From: Streptococcus mitis
Lineage (GTDB): Bacteria; Bacillota; Bacilli; Lactobacillales; Streptococcaceae
Length of the DNA stretch: 64,000 bases
NCBI RefSeq assembly: GCF_000722765.2
Contig: NZ_CP028415.1
Location: 1,432,501 to 1,496,500 of the forward strand
Direction: 5' to 3'
Position 1 is the stretch's first letter. Each line of letters opens with the position of its first letter. Below, in pieces: positions 38,513-47,477 of the stretch. Under the pieces are notes generated by a model. It saw only the letters and a list, made by a program, of their open reading frames with translations. It made no database searches and had not been told where the DNA came from. Made by a program: the position numbers and the translations under genes.

Positions 38513-40762
38513 TTACAATTTCTCACGCGCAGCTTTAGCTGCTTCAACAAGGCGGATCAAGCTTTCTTTTGTTTCTGGAATACCACGTGTTTTCAAACCA
38601 CAGTCAGGGTTGATCCAAACTTTCTTACTTGGCACTTTAGCAAGGATAGCTTCGATTGTATTGTCGATTTCGCCTTCATTTGGCACACGAGGTGAGTGGA
38701 TATCGTAAACCCCAGGTCCCACTTCTGTTTGGAAGTTTTTCGCTTTGAGTTCGTCCAAGATTTCAAGGTTTGAACGGCTAGCCTCAAATGAGATAACGTC
38801 CGCATCCAAGTTGTCAATAGCTGGGATGATATCTGTAAATTCTGAGTAACACATGTGAGTGTGGATTTGTGTGTCTGGCGCTACTGTTGAGTGTACCAAG
38901 CGGAAGGCAGGAATTGCCCAGTCAAGGTAGTCTTCATACCAGTCGCTACGACGGAGTGGCAATTTTTCACGAAGAGCAGCCTCGTCGATTTGGATGATTT
39001 TCACACCAGCAGCTTCAAGGTCAAGTACTTCATCCTTGATAGCAAGAGCGATTTGAAGAGTTGAATCCTTGATAGAGATGTCTTCACGAGGGAATGACCA
39101 GTTAAGAATTGTAACAGGTCCAGTCAACATACCTTTAACAGGTTTGTTTGTACGGCTTTGTGCATAGCTAGACCATTTAACAGTGATAGGGTTAAGACGA
39201 GTGACATCACCCCAGATGATTGGTGGTTTCACCCCACGCATACCGTATGATTGTACCCAACCATTTTTAGAGAAGAGGTAACCTGACAAGTTTTGACCGA
39301 AGTACTCAACCATGTCATTACGCTCGAATTCACCGTGAACAAGGACATCAAAGTCGATATCTTCTTGCCATTTGATCCATTCATCGATCGTTTCAGCAAG
39401 GAAAGCGTCGTACTCTTCTTGAGACAATTCACCTTTACGGTAAGCCAAACGTTTCGCACGAACTTCTTTAGTTTGAGGGAATGAACCGATAGTTGTTGTT
39501 GGAAGAGCTGGAAGTTTGAAAGCTTCTTCTTGGATAGCTTCACGTTCAGCAAATGCTGGCAAACGAGTGTAGTCTGCATCAGTCAAACCAGCGATACGCG
39601 CACGAAGTTCCGCATTAACACCAACACGCTCAGTCGCAAAGAGTTCTTTGTTGGCTGCAAGCGCTTCTTCACCTTGACCATTGCGGATAGCATCCAAGTC
39701 ACGGATTTCATCCAATTTTTCAACTGTAAAGGCAAAGTGGTTCAAGATAGCTGGTTCAAATTCTTCATTAGCAGTTGTAAATGGCACATGAAGAAGTGAG
39801 CATGAGCTTGTCAAGACAATGTTTTCAGCTGGGATTTGTTCAAGAACAGCCAAGCTCTTTTCGTAGTTGTTGCGCCAGATGTTTTTACCATTGACAATAC
39901 CTGCATAAAGAGTCTTGTCAGCTGGGAAGCCACCTTTAACGAGTTCAAGAGTTTTCTTACCTTCAACGAAGTCAAGACCAATGGCATCTACTGGCAAGTT
40001 CACAAGGTCAGCGTAAACGTCACGAACGTCACCGAAGTAAGTTTGAAGCAAGACTTCAAGACCTTTCTTATCAGCCAAAAGTTTGTTGTAGAGGTTCAAG
40101 AAGAGAGCTTTTTCTTCAGCTGTCAAGTCTTTTACAAGAGCAGCTTCATCCAATTGGATGCGAGTTGCACCAAGTTCTGCCAATTTAGCAAAAACTTCTT
40201 GGTAAGCAGCCACTAAGCTGTCTACGAAGTCTTCTGCTTTCACACCTTCTTCAAAGTCTGACAATTGAAGGAAAGTGAATGGACCTACAAGAACTGGGCG
40301 AGTGTTCAATCCAAGTTCTTTTGCTTCTTGGAACTCATCGAAGATCTTGTGACCTGCAAGTTTGACTTGAGTATCTTTTTCAAATTTAGGAACGATGTAG
40401 TGGTAGTTGGTGTTGAACCATTTCTTCATTGGAAGGGCGCGAACGTCTCCTTTTTCTCCTTGGTAACCACGACCCAAAGCGAAGTAGCGCTCAAGATCAG
40501 ACAAGTCCAAGTTTTGAACGGATGCAGGTACCACGTTGAAAAGGAAAGCTGCATCTAGGAAATTGTCATAGTGAGAAAAGTCATTTGATGGAATTTCAGT
40601 GATGCCTTTTTCTTTGACAATGTTCCAGTGTTTAGCACGCAAATCTTTTGCTGCTGCCAAGAGTTCTTCTTCTGAGATTTCTTTTCTAAAGTATTTTTCA
40701 GTTGTAAATTTTAATTCGCGGAATTCGCCCAAACGAGGGAAACCGATGATTGTAGTTGACAT
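38513..40762 (-). CDS. metE: Cobalamin-independent methionine synthase
   Basis: A 749-aa protein. The ATG at 40762 follows GGAGGACAC; the frame open to 40906 covers the promoter and is rejected. It has the duplicated MetE barrel, with zinc ligands in the C-terminal half ([20 protein letters not shown], a final NPDCGLKTR). It methylates homocysteine with 5-methyltetrahydrofolate-glutamate. It forms a pathway pair with metF. Confidence 0.96.
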   Translation of the reverse strand: MSTTIIGFPRLGEFRELKFTTEKYFRKEISEEELLAAAKDLRAKHWNIVKEKGITEIPSNDFSHYDNFLDAAFLFNVVPASVQNLDLSDLERYFALGRGYQGEKGDVRALPMKKWFNTNYHYIVPKFEKDTQVKLAGHKIFDEFQEAKELGLNTRPVLVGPFTFLQLSDFEEGVKAEDFVDSLVAAYQEVFAKLAELGATRIQLDEAALVKDLTAEEKALFLNLYNKLLADKKGLEVLLQTYFGDVRDVYADLVNLPVDAIGLDFVEGKKTLELVKGGFPADKTLYAGIVNGKNIWRNNYEKSLAVLEQIPAENIVLTSSCSLLHVPFTTANEEFEPAILNHFAFTVEKLDEIRDLDAIRNGQGEEALAANKELFATERVGVNAELRARIAGLTDADYTRLPAFAEREAIQEEAFKLPALPTTTIGSFPQTKEVRAKRLAYRKGELSQEEYDAFLAETIDEWIKWQEDIDFDVLVHGEFERNDMVEYFGQNLSGYLFSKNGWVQSYGMRGVKPPIIWGDVTRLNPITVKWSSYAQSRTNKPVKGMLTGPVTILNWSFPREDISIKDSTLQIALAIKDEVLDLEAAGVKIIQIDEAALREKLPLRRSDWYEDYLDWAIPAFRLVHSTVAPDTQIHTHMCYSEFTDIIPAIDNLDADVISFEASRSNLEILDELKAKNFQTEVGPGVYDIHSPRVPNEGEIDNTIEAILAKVPSKKVWINPDCGLKTRGIPETKESLIRLVEAAKAAREKL

Positions 40763-40842
40763 GATGTGTCCTCCAAAATTTGTTGTTGAAACTATCTTAA
40801 CAGAAAAGGAATCATCTGTATAATTGTAAAAAATTAGGCTTT

Positions 40843-40863
40843 GATATAGTTTGAAACTATATC
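40843..40863 (-). promoter_or_regulatory. MET-box (MtaR/MetR-type site) upstream of metE
   Basis: A perfect 10-bp inverted repeat around one central base (arms GATATAGTTT and AAACTATATC). It contains the streptococcal MET-box consensus TATAGTTTSAAACTATA described for LysR-type methionine regulators. It lies 81-101 bp before the metE start codon, just upstream of a plausible promoter. Methionine-responsive activation of metE-metF is inferred. Confidence 0.8.
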
Positions 40864-40872
40864 TCCATTTTA

Positions 40873-40909
40873 GAAAAAAGAAAAAGACCTGAGACACATG
40901 CCTCAAATC
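40873..40909 (-). terminator. Terminator-like hairpin upstream of the MET-box
   Basis: Minus-strand arms GATTTGAGGC and GTCTCAGGTC pair throughout if G-T pairs are allowed, followed by a T-rich tract. It would insulate metE from transcripts arriving from the decayed 41-41.6 kb region. Confidence 0.65.
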
Positions 40910-41050
40910 CTTTGTATAGCTTGTTTTATAGCTTTATTTCAGTTAGACGGTTCAAACGCGTTATTAGTAATCCTTATAAGTGACTATGACTTGATATTAG
41001 AAAAGACTATAGGTTGATTTTTCTTTTGTAATTCTGATATTTCCCTTAAA

Positions 41051-41225
41051 AAGTGCGGACGGGAGGTAAAATTATCCAGTGGATGATTTTAGCAAACCAA
41101 GTTATTTCATCCCTAATTTTTGAGCCAGAATGTCTCAAAAATTCCGTTCTAGATAATAATAAATTATTATCTAGAATACCACTATGGCGGGAAATATCCA
41201 CTAAAAGCTCACTTCGTTCGCACTT
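41051..41225. mobile_element. Candidate palindrome-rich miniature element (MITE-like)
   Basis: A 175-bp segment bounded by AAGTGCGGACG (41051-41061) and CGTTCGCACTT (41215-41225), inverted repeats matching at 10 of 11 positions. Inside is a 30-bp perfect palindrome (arms TTCTAGATAATAAT and ATTATTATCTAGAA around AA, 41147-41176) and a TTTTTGAG/CTCAAAAA hairpin nearby. It has no coding capacity. No target duplication was identified, so a mobile origin is inferred. Confidence 0.45.
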
Positions 41226-41311
41226 GATATAAATAAAGCATAATTTTTCTATATTATACACTTGAGGCACTATAACTGTTAAATTTGTTAAAGTTTCCCA
41301 ACCTCTTCCTA

Positions 41312-41605
41312 TCAACTCTTTCTCTGTTCAAGTGGGACGATTGCTAGTGTCTTTCCTAAACTGGCTAAAACTTTCAATACCGTATCCAACTAGGGGCTAG
41401 TCTTACCTGTTTCCATCCTAGCTATGACAGGCTGGCTTACTCCACTAAGTTCTTCCAGCTTTTTCTGACTAATTCCTTGCTCATGTCTAGCTACTATCAA
41501 CTCACTCATGATAGCTACTCACATATCACTTTCAAGGATTTCCTCCTTGGTAAAGAGTTCTGATCGGACATCCTTCCAATTGCTACCAATAGCACTATTC
41601 TTCAT
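41312..41605 (-). pseudogene. Decayed XRE-type antitoxin (HigA-like) with two in-frame stops
   Basis: The frame from the ATG at 41605 (SD GAGGGG) to the TGA at 41312 encodes MKNSAIGSNWKDVRSELFTK, a TGA at codon 29, then a full HTH (QGISQKKLEELSGVSQPVIA), a TAG at codon 72, and a normal end LDTVLKVLASLGKTLAIV. Homologues usually have Arg and Gln at the two stops, so both fit single C-to-T changes (CGA to TGA, CAG to TAG). In-frame residues just upstream (41606-41650) look like a toxin C-terminus cut by deletion. An internal restart at codon 33 could give a fragment only. Confidence 0.8.
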
Positions 41606-41697
41606 CACTTACCCCTCTTTCTTTTAGGTCCTACAACTCACGCTTAGTTTTTTTAAAATTATAACTCAAAAGTTATTAAAAGTAAATCTGAACACTC

Positions 41698-41732
41698 ATA
41701 AAAAGAAGACCTTAGAAAAATTCCAAAGGTCT
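41698..41732 (-). terminator. Terminator of the DUF1722 / dimer-glycosylase pair
   Basis: AGACCTT and AAGGTCT arms, with inner A/T pairing, are followed by TCTTTTT on the minus strand, about 63 bp after the stop codon at 41795. Confidence 0.7.
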
Positions 41733-41794
41733 CATCTTTATTATTATTCGAAAAAAATACGAGAAGAGTTATAAGTTGAAGGCAATCCTTACTA

Positions 41795-42160
41795 TTATTC
41801 CAGCTCTATTCCCTTCTCTCGGAGATTAGCCAGACATTCCTCATAGTATGCATCGTCATGTTCGCTATAGATAGGACTAGTCAACTTCTCCTCTGCTAAA
41901 TCTTCATAGAGAGGACAGGTCTTACCTCGGTAGTTCTTGTCCAGCCACTCTTGACTGACATTGTAGCCACGGTTAGCCATCTCCTCCATGATCAAGTCAT
42001 GATAGGCATAGAGACGATAGGGCGAGTGGGTAAAAACATAGTCCACCGTCGCATGCTTTCTGCCCCAACCATTACCACGCAGGGCGCAACACTCTCGATG
42101 CTGCCCCAAGAGTTGAGGACGGGGAAGTTGTGAAATCAAAGCCTCATGCCAAAGTCTCAT
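41795..42160 (-). CDS. Pyrimidine-dimer DNA glycosylase-like protein (TIGR02328 type)
   Basis: A 121-aa protein beginning MRLWHEALISQLPRPQLLGQ, with HRECCALRGNGWG and HATVDYVFTHSP. These are the conserved blocks of the TIGR02328 / Pyr_excise group related to T4 endonuclease V. Cutting DNA at UV-induced dimers is the family expectation; activity of this short branch is unproven. It overlaps the upstream DUF1722 gene by 17 nt. Confidence 0.75.
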   Translation of the reverse strand: MRLWHEALISQLPRPQLLGQHRECCALRGNGWGRKHATVDYVFTHSPYRLYAYHDLIMEEMANRGYNVSQEWLDKNYRGKTCPLYEDLAEEKLTSPIYSEHDDAYYEECLANLREKGIELE

Positions 42161-42548
42161 GGGAGTCTCCTTTCAGTAAAGTCGAATGTTGCAAATAGGT
42201 ATTTGGATAGCGATCAAGCAAGTCTCGAGTCTTAGTGATCAAGTCTTCCTTAGAAGCCTGACCAAAGCGGTAGCGATCCAGCAAGAGCATATAGTCCTTG
42301 CGCTCAGCATCTGTCGCTTTCTTTTTAAAATAGCCCCAAATATGCTGAAAGGCATTGCAAACCTGACCCCTGTGTTCTGGAATCTGACAGACACGGTCAA
42401 TCATTTCTTGAACATGACTCACCTCCACCTCTTCATTCTTCAAGTATTGGCGAATCTCATTGTAAATATTGCTGGAATGGCTCAAAACGAGGTATTTGTT
42501 TCTAGCCCAGAGTTGCTGGCACTGGGATTTTTGATTAGTTTGTTCCAT
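42144..42548 (-). CDS. DUF1722 (YbgA-like) protein
   Basis: A 134-aa protein with LWARNKYLVLSHSSNIYNEI at 13-32, HIWGYFKKKATDAERKDYM and LDRYRFGQ, the conserved parts of the YbgA/DUF1722 domain. Function is unknown. In many bacteria the domain is linked to photolyase or other UV-repair genes, and here it is coupled to a dimer-glycosylase-like gene, which suggests a DNA-damage role (inference). Confidence 0.75.
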   Translation of the reverse strand: MEQTNQKSQCQQLWARNKYLVLSHSSNIYNEIRQYLKNEEVEVSHVQEMIDRVCQIPEHRGQVCNAFQHIWGYFKKKATDAERKDYMLLLDRYRFGQASKEDLITKTRDLLDRYPNTYLQHSTLLKGDSHETLA

Positions 42549-42678
42549 GTTTCTCCTTACTTTCTATCAGTTTCCAGGAAATATGGAAACAAATTTGCAT
42601 CTTAAAAATGAGCGAATCAATGACTTCACATGACTGAATGTATGAATCTTTTTTCTTCTTCTAAAAATTTCCTGACAC

Positions 42679-43764
42679 TTAGGAAACAAAGTAATAATTC
42701 TCTTTTAGTTCTCGGAAACGGTCAAAACCTAGAATACCCTCATTTTGTAATCTGCCCAAAACGACACTAGGATGAATATCTATCTCCTCAGAAAATCGAA
42801 GGATATCTGTCTTATCAAAGTTTCCTTTTTCTACAAAAGCTTGATAATCTTCTGGTCTAATCAAGAAATCTTTTGCAAACTGGTCTGCCTGTTCCTCAGA
42901 ACGAAGATAGGACTCACTGTTTCCTTCATCAGATGAAAAATCATTTTCCAGAATGTGCCCAATCTCATGGAAGAGTGAGAACCAAAAAATATCTGTCGCT
43001 TTGTTTCGATCCGTAAGTAAAAGCAAGGCACTACCATTGCTAAATTTTTTAGTCGCTCCATTTAGATTGGCATTTGGCAAAGCAGGTAGACCTACTAGGA
43101 CCACACCACAATCTAGCAAGATATCATACAATCGTTGAGGAAAAACTTCTGGATCTTGTCTGGTCAACTTTCTCAACGCAGGCAGACTTCTCTCTAGCTT
43201 TCTGCGATTTAACTTAGTTGTCGTTTTATCACGCGCTTTTTTAGATGCCAACTCCAGCATGATATTAGAGTTTACTATACTTTTAGTTGTAAACTCACGC
43301 GTATTCCGATAGCTAACTAGATGGTTAAAAGATGTAAGGTTTTCTAAACTTGCCACACCAAGAATCTTGCGAAGCTCGATAATCTTTTCCTTCAAAGTAT
43401 AGCGTTTGTCTGGAACGTAGCCTTCTTCCTTAAAATACTTGAAATCAATCATCTCACAGATGTCTTTTTCGCCACCTTCTTCTAGCTCTCTTTGTTCTAC
43501 AATCTCTGCCACTTTTACATCGTAAGCATTTTGAAGATTGAGCCAGGTTTGCATGGAAACTCCGCTTAGCTTGGCTAACTTATGAGCCGTTTCTTTACTG
43601 ATGGACTCCTCAGCATTGACGAGCTTGCTGACAGTCTTTGCCGAAACTCCCAAACGCTCCGCAAATTCCTTCTGCGTTACATTATAATCTTCGATTAACT
43701 CACTGACATACTGACCTGGATGAAAAGCAATCAGGTCTTTGTATTCAACAATTTTATTACTCAT
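42679..43764 (-). CDS. HigA-family antitoxin fused to an ImmA/IrrE metallopeptidase domain
   Basis: A 361-aa protein. Residues about 15-75 form an XRE helix-turn-helix of the HigA type (VTQKEFAERLGVSAKTVSKL). The C-terminal half is a COG2856 peptidase domain with the zinc motif LFHEIGHILE (His266, Glu267, His270) and a downstream EEQADQFAKDFL helix. It would bind the upstream palindrome and neutralise the HigB-like toxin encoded just before it (8-nt overlap). ImmA/IrrE peptidases cleave repressors in phage and stress systems. Whether the peptidase acts on the antitoxin itself or on a third protein is not known. Confidence 0.85.
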   Translation of the reverse strand: MSNKIVEYKDLIAFHPGQYVSELIEDYNVTQKEFAERLGVSAKTVSKLVNAEESISKETAHKLAKLSGVSMQTWLNLQNAYDVKVAEIVEQRELEEGGEKDICEMIDFKYFKEEGYVPDKRYTLKEKIIELRKILGVASLENLTSFNHLVSYRNTREFTTKSIVNSNIMLELASKKARDKTTTKLNRRKLERSLPALRKLTRQDPEVFPQRLYDILLDCGVVLVGLPALPNANLNGATKKFSNGSALLLLTDRNKATDIFWFSLFHEIGHILENDFSSDEGNSESYLRSEEQADQFAKDFLIRPEDYQAFVEKGNFDKTDILRFSEEIDIHPSVVLGRLQNEGILGFDRFRELKENYYFVS

Positions 43765-44095
43765 AGTGATTGCTGACCTCCTCTATTTTTAGGATTTCGA
43801 TTTCAACGGGACTTGGAAACACCTTTTCTAAATCCTCCTCACGAAATTCTACAATCAACCGATAGGAACTCCTTCGACTATCTATATCCAAAGCAAACTG
43901 TCCTTGTCTCTTTCCCTTAAGTTGGTGAAAGTGATACTTAGGAAAAGCCGTCACACTAGCCAAAGAATCCGCCGCTTCCAAAAAGTTAATCAACTGATGC
44001 AACTTTACCGCAACCTTTTCCGAAAAATCCTTTTTCGCCTGCCTCAGCTCTGTGCACTGCTTTTTAACAGTTTTGTTTGTATAGATAAGCTTCAT
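43757..44095 (-). CDS. HigB-like RelE-superfamily toxin
   Basis: A 112-aa protein of the RelE/HigB fold: N-terminal helices (VKKQCTELRQAKKDFSEKVA), the segment FHQLKGKRQGQFALDI and a final strand EIEILKIEEVSNHYE. HigB toxins cut mRNA on the ribosome. It is toxin-first, as in classical higBA, and overlaps the antitoxin start by 8 nt. The promoter carries a perfect inverted repeat. Confidence 0.82.
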   Translation of the reverse strand: MKLIYTNKTVKKQCTELRQAKKDFSEKVAVKLHQLINFLEAADSLASVTAFPKYHFHQLKGKRQGQFALDIDSRRSSYRLIVEFREEDLEKVFPSPVEIEILKIEEVSNHYE

Positions 44096-44109
44096 ATGTC
44101 CCTTTCTGT

Positions 44110-44142
44110 ATAATTAAATTACCTTTTAGGTAATTTAATTAT
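44110..44142 (-). promoter_or_regulatory. Operator over the -10 box of the HigBA pair
   Basis: Perfect 14-bp arms ATAATTAAATTACC and GGTAATTTAATTAT are separated by 5 bp. The minus-strand -10 TATAAT (44138-44143) overlaps one arm, so binding of the HTH antitoxin would block transcription. SD AGAAAGGG and the toxin ATG follow within 15 bp. Confidence 0.8.
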
Positions 44143-44155
44143 ATCATCTTTAGAA

Positions 44156-44187
44156 AACAAAAACCAGCCAAAAGTTAATTTGGCTGG
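44156..44187 (-). terminator. Terminator of hsdM
   Basis: CCAGCCAAA and TTTGGCTGG form a perfect 9-bp stem with a 6-nt loop and a T-run on the minus strand, 39 bp after the hsdM stop. It separates the restriction locus from the HigBA promoter. Confidence 0.9.
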
Positions 44188-44225
44188 GATTTCAAATCTG
44201 ATAGATGTATCTAACCATTTCCCCA

Positions 44226-45833
44226 TCACCCTTCAAATTCTTTCAAAAACTTTTTGAGTTCAGCATCGGCTTCTGGTGTGGTTCCGTGTAGTTGACCGAG
44301 CATTTCGAGTAGGGAAGCGGTTTGGTTTTGGATTGCTTGATTGGTCGTGTTAATCTTGCTAACGATGTCTGTCAGTGGTTCGACTTCTTCTTCCTCAAAG
44401 GTATCTACATAGCGAGGGATATTGAGGTTGTAGTCATTTTCGACGATTTCTTCATAGCTTGCTAGATGGGCAAACTTATCAATCTCCTCACGTGACTTGT
44501 AGGCTTCCAGAATCTTCTCGATATGAGCATCCGTCATGATATTTTGATTTTTCCCTTTATCAAACTCCTTAGAAGCATCGATAAAGTAGACATCACGGTT
44601 GGTACGGTTCTTTTTGAGAATGATAACCGTGGTCGGAATGCTGGTATTAAAGAAGATATTGGCTGGTAGACCGATAACCGTGTCAATGGCCCCTTCTTCT
44701 AGCAAGGCCTTCCGAATAGTTCCTTCCGCATTCCCACGGAAAAGCACACCGTGGGGAAGGACGATAGCCATGACCCCATTATCCTGTTTGAGATGGTAGT
44801 AACCATGCAAGAGAAAGGCAAAGTCAGCCTTGGACTGAGGCGCTAGTTTCCCAAAAGGAGAGAAACGAGGATCATTCAGGAAGCCAGAATTAGCTGACCA
44901 CTTGGCAGAGTAGGGAGGATTCATGAGAACACCGTCAAAGTTAGTCGGTTCTTGAGTCGGCCAGTCTTCATCCAGTGTATCAGCATTGTGGAGAAATTGA
45001 TTCTCAACAGGAACACCGTGTAGGATCATGTTCATCCGAGCCAAGTTATAGGTCGAGGTATTGAGTTCCTGACCAAAGTAGACCACTGTCTGCGGTTTAT
45101 GAGAATATTTCTTGGCGTTGAGCAAGAGAGAGCCAGAACCCATAGTCGCATCATAGATGGTAAAGCCTAGCTGATCCTCACGCCCCAAAAAGGCAATCTG
45201 AGTCATGAGTTTGGCAACAGGCTGAGGTGTATAGAACTCACCAGCCTTCTTACCCGAGTCAGTCGCAAACTGACCAATCAGATACTCATAAGCATCACCC
45301 AGCATATCACCAGCATGACCAGCTACATCTAGCACAGCCAACTCTTTCATAACCGCTGCCACCGTTTGGTTTTGCTTTTGCGGCGTTGCCCCTAGCTTTT
45401 TGGAATAGAGGTCAATATCTTCAAAGAGATTTTCATAGAGTTCATCACTCTGCTCAATATCTCGAAAACCCTGAGCCAAATCTTCCAACTGGAAAGCCCC
45501 CTCATTGACACGTGCTACCAGAGCCGTAAAGGTCAACTCAGGCTTGATACTATAGTTGAGTTCGCCCTTCAGAACTTCAAGAAGATCCTCGTGGGTATCC
45601 GCATCCCCATAGTAGTTACGATAGACCTCAAGGGCAGCCTCTAGATTCTCACTCCCCTCCTCCATAGTCTCCGCCACGAAAAAGAGCATCTTATCTGACA
45701 GGTACTTGTAAAAGACCATGCCCAAAAGATAGGACTTGTAGTCGTTGGCATCCATCTTAGAGCGGAGAACATCCGCTGAGTTCCACAGGGCTTGGTAGAG
45801 CGACTGGTAAGTTTGTGTTGTTTCTTTAATCAT
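44226..45833 (-). CDS. hsdM: Type I restriction-modification methyltransferase subunit
   Basis: A 535-aa N6-adenine methyltransferase. HsdM N-terminal helical domain, SAM motif region YDATMGSGSLLLNA, the catalytic NPPY (305-308) and a long C-terminal helical tail. With HsdS it methylates the recognition site; with HsdR it forms the restriction complex. Unlike most loci it is separated from hsdS by a 535-codon unrelated gene, 23 bp upstream. Confidence 0.95.
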   Translation of the reverse strand: MIKETTQTYQSLYQALWNSADVLRSKMDANDYKSYLLGMVFYKYLSDKMLFFVAETMEEGSENLEAALEVYRNYYGDADTHEDLLEVLKGELNYSIKPELTFTALVARVNEGAFQLEDLAQGFRDIEQSDELYENLFEDIDLYSKKLGATPQKQNQTVAAVMKELAVLDVAGHAGDMLGDAYEYLIGQFATDSGKKAGEFYTPQPVAKLMTQIAFLGREDQLGFTIYDATMGSGSLLLNAKKYSHKPQTVVYFGQELNTSTYNLARMNMILHGVPVENQFLHNADTLDEDWPTQEPTNFDGVLMNPPYSAKWSANSGFLNDPRFSPFGKLAPQSKADFAFLLHGYYHLKQDNGVMAIVLPHGVLFRGNAEGTIRKALLEEGAIDTVIGLPANIFFNTSIPTTVIILKKNRTNRDVYFIDASKEFDKGKNQNIMTDAHIEKILEAYKSREEIDKFAHLASYEEIVENDYNLNIPRYVDTFEEEEVEPLTDIVSKINTTNQAIQNQTASLLEMLGQLHGTTPEADAELKKFLKEFEG

Positions 45834-45856
45834 AGATCTAATTTTTTTCTTTCTTT

Positions 45857-47464
45857 TTAGACTACTGGAATTTTTAAAATTGAATATTTAAATCCCATGC
45901 TTTTTAATTGTTGAATCGCATTGAATAAATTAACCATTGAAAAGAATGGTAATATATCAGAATTTTTTACTCCTCCTGTTACTCGTTTATCGATGATTGC
46001 AAATACAATTTCAAACTCATTATTTGTCTCTGATAGATTCAGTATTTTACAACCGCACTTTTCATTAATGAATTCTTTCATTTTAATATCCTGAGCTAAA
46101 ATAGTGGCAGATACAACACCCTGAGAAAATAAATGACTTAATTTTGACGAAGAACCTCCTTTTTTTACATGAATTAACTTTTTGTCTTTGGTCACAATAT
46201 CTGCCACTTCAACACTACTTCTTCCATAGCTATCCCCATGATACATTTCTTTATCCAATATATAGTAATCTGGATGACTTGTAGAAAATGCTTTATTAAA
46301 ATCTCCTTCATTCTGTCCATTAGAAGCTGGAGAAACAATTGGAAGCTCAGTATCCACAATATTATCAATTTCAGTTTTTATAGTATTAAAAAATTCTTTA
46401 TTAATTTTATACCAAGAGCCATAACATAAAATATATTTTTCTTTGTTATAATCTATTTCGAAAATTAATGATGAATATAAGCTTCCAACTATTCTTTCCT
46501 CATCTGTGTCTTTATATTTGGTAACTAATTTATTCCGTTTTAAAGACGATATAAAAGAGCTATTTGAGCTATTTGATTTATTTTTTCTTCTTCTTATTGT
46601 TGAGAAATACGCATTCGAATCAATTTCAATTGAAAACTCTTTTTCTCTTTTTCCAGTTCCAGTAAGAAAAAAGCCTTCTATATTCTCCCAATCAAGTAAA
46701 GTATTAGGAGCAATGGTTGGATAGTTCCCCTTTGTCATCTCCACGTATAATTGATTATCTAAATCGGAACTTAATCTTTTTTCTCTTACTTCCAAAATAT
46801 TATCAAGCCATGAAAAACCATTGTTTTTATAATCATCTTTTTTATAACTATCATAATAAAACCCAATACTGTCTTTAATATCAGTTATATTCATCTTTCG
46901 ACTAGCTACTAAACTATCTGTTCCTACAAGAAAAGATGCTACACTCTCTAAAGAAGGCGCTCCTGAGACAGACTGTAATAGATTTCTCCTAGTATCTAGA
47001 TCAAATATATCTTGAGAAGCGTAAATCGAACTTTGTCTTTGGGATGAGACTATGACATCTTCGATACTAGTTATATTCATACTTCTAATTTTATCTTTAT
47101 CAATTAGATTAGCCGCTACTTTCAACCCAAAATTTCTAACTATCTTTAAATCATTTAGCATTGACCTGCCATAACCATAAGTTATACTAAAAAACCTATT
47201 TCTAAACTTCACTACAACCACGGCTTTATTGGGAACATTTTTTGAAAACTTTATTTTTTTGGCTGATAGTTGATTTAACTCATCCTGCCAAGAAGGTAAT
47301 TTAGGATCTGAATTGTGAACAAATATTTTCCCCTCTAGTCCAATCACACTATTTAATGGGTATTCATCATATTTAAACTTATCTTTTAGGCAATCTTCAA
47401 ATTTTTCAACTGATTTATTATTAAGAAACAAAGAAATTTGAGTAGTTTTTAATTTTTTCGTCAT
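45857..47464 (-). CDS. DUF6119 / TIGR04141-family protein inserted between hsdM and hsdS
   Basis: A 535-aa protein of the TIGR04141 (DUF6119) family, known for its scattered distribution and links to defence loci; its activity is not established. The C-terminal block VEVADIVTKDKKLIHVKKGG (about 418-437) followed by LSHLFSQG is the family hallmark. The D...HVK spacing resembles the D-(E/Q)xK core of PD-(D/E)xK nucleases, with His in place of the acidic residue. Codon use and base composition are clearly more AT-rich than hsdM. It lies 13 bp after hsdS and 23 bp before hsdM on the same strand, so it should be made together with the RM enzyme. Confidence 0.75.
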   Translation of the reverse strand: MTKKLKTTQISLFLNNKSVEKFEDCLKDKFKYDEYPLNSVIGLEGKIFVHNSDPKLPSWQDELNQLSAKKIKFSKNVPNKAVVVVKFRNRFFSITYGYGRSMLNDLKIVRNFGLKVAANLIDKDKIRSMNITSIEDVIVSSQRQSSIYASQDIFDLDTRRNLLQSVSGAPSLESVASFLVGTDSLVASRKMNITDIKDSIGFYYDSYKKDDYKNNGFSWLDNILEVREKRLSSDLDNQLYVEMTKGNYPTIAPNTLLDWENIEGFFLTGTGKREKEFSIEIDSNAYFSTIRRRKNKSNSSNSSFISSLKRNKLVTKYKDTDEERIVGSLYSSLIFEIDYNKEKYILCYGSWYKINKEFFNTIKTEIDNIVDTELPIVSPASNGQNEGDFNKAFSTSHPDYYILDKEMYHGDSYGRSSVEVADIVTKDKKLIHVKKGGSSSKLSHLFSQGVVSATILAQDIKMKEFINEKCGCKILNLSETNNEFEIVFAIIDKRVTGGVKNSDILPFFSMVNLFNAIQQLKSMGFKYSILKIPVV

Positions 47465-47477
47465 AGTCTCTCCAATC

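Noticed and set aside
41046..41315. An 89-codon minus-strand frame through the palindrome-rich segment
   Set aside because: The frame runs through inverted repeats and hairpins, has no SD, and its peptide has no recognisable features.
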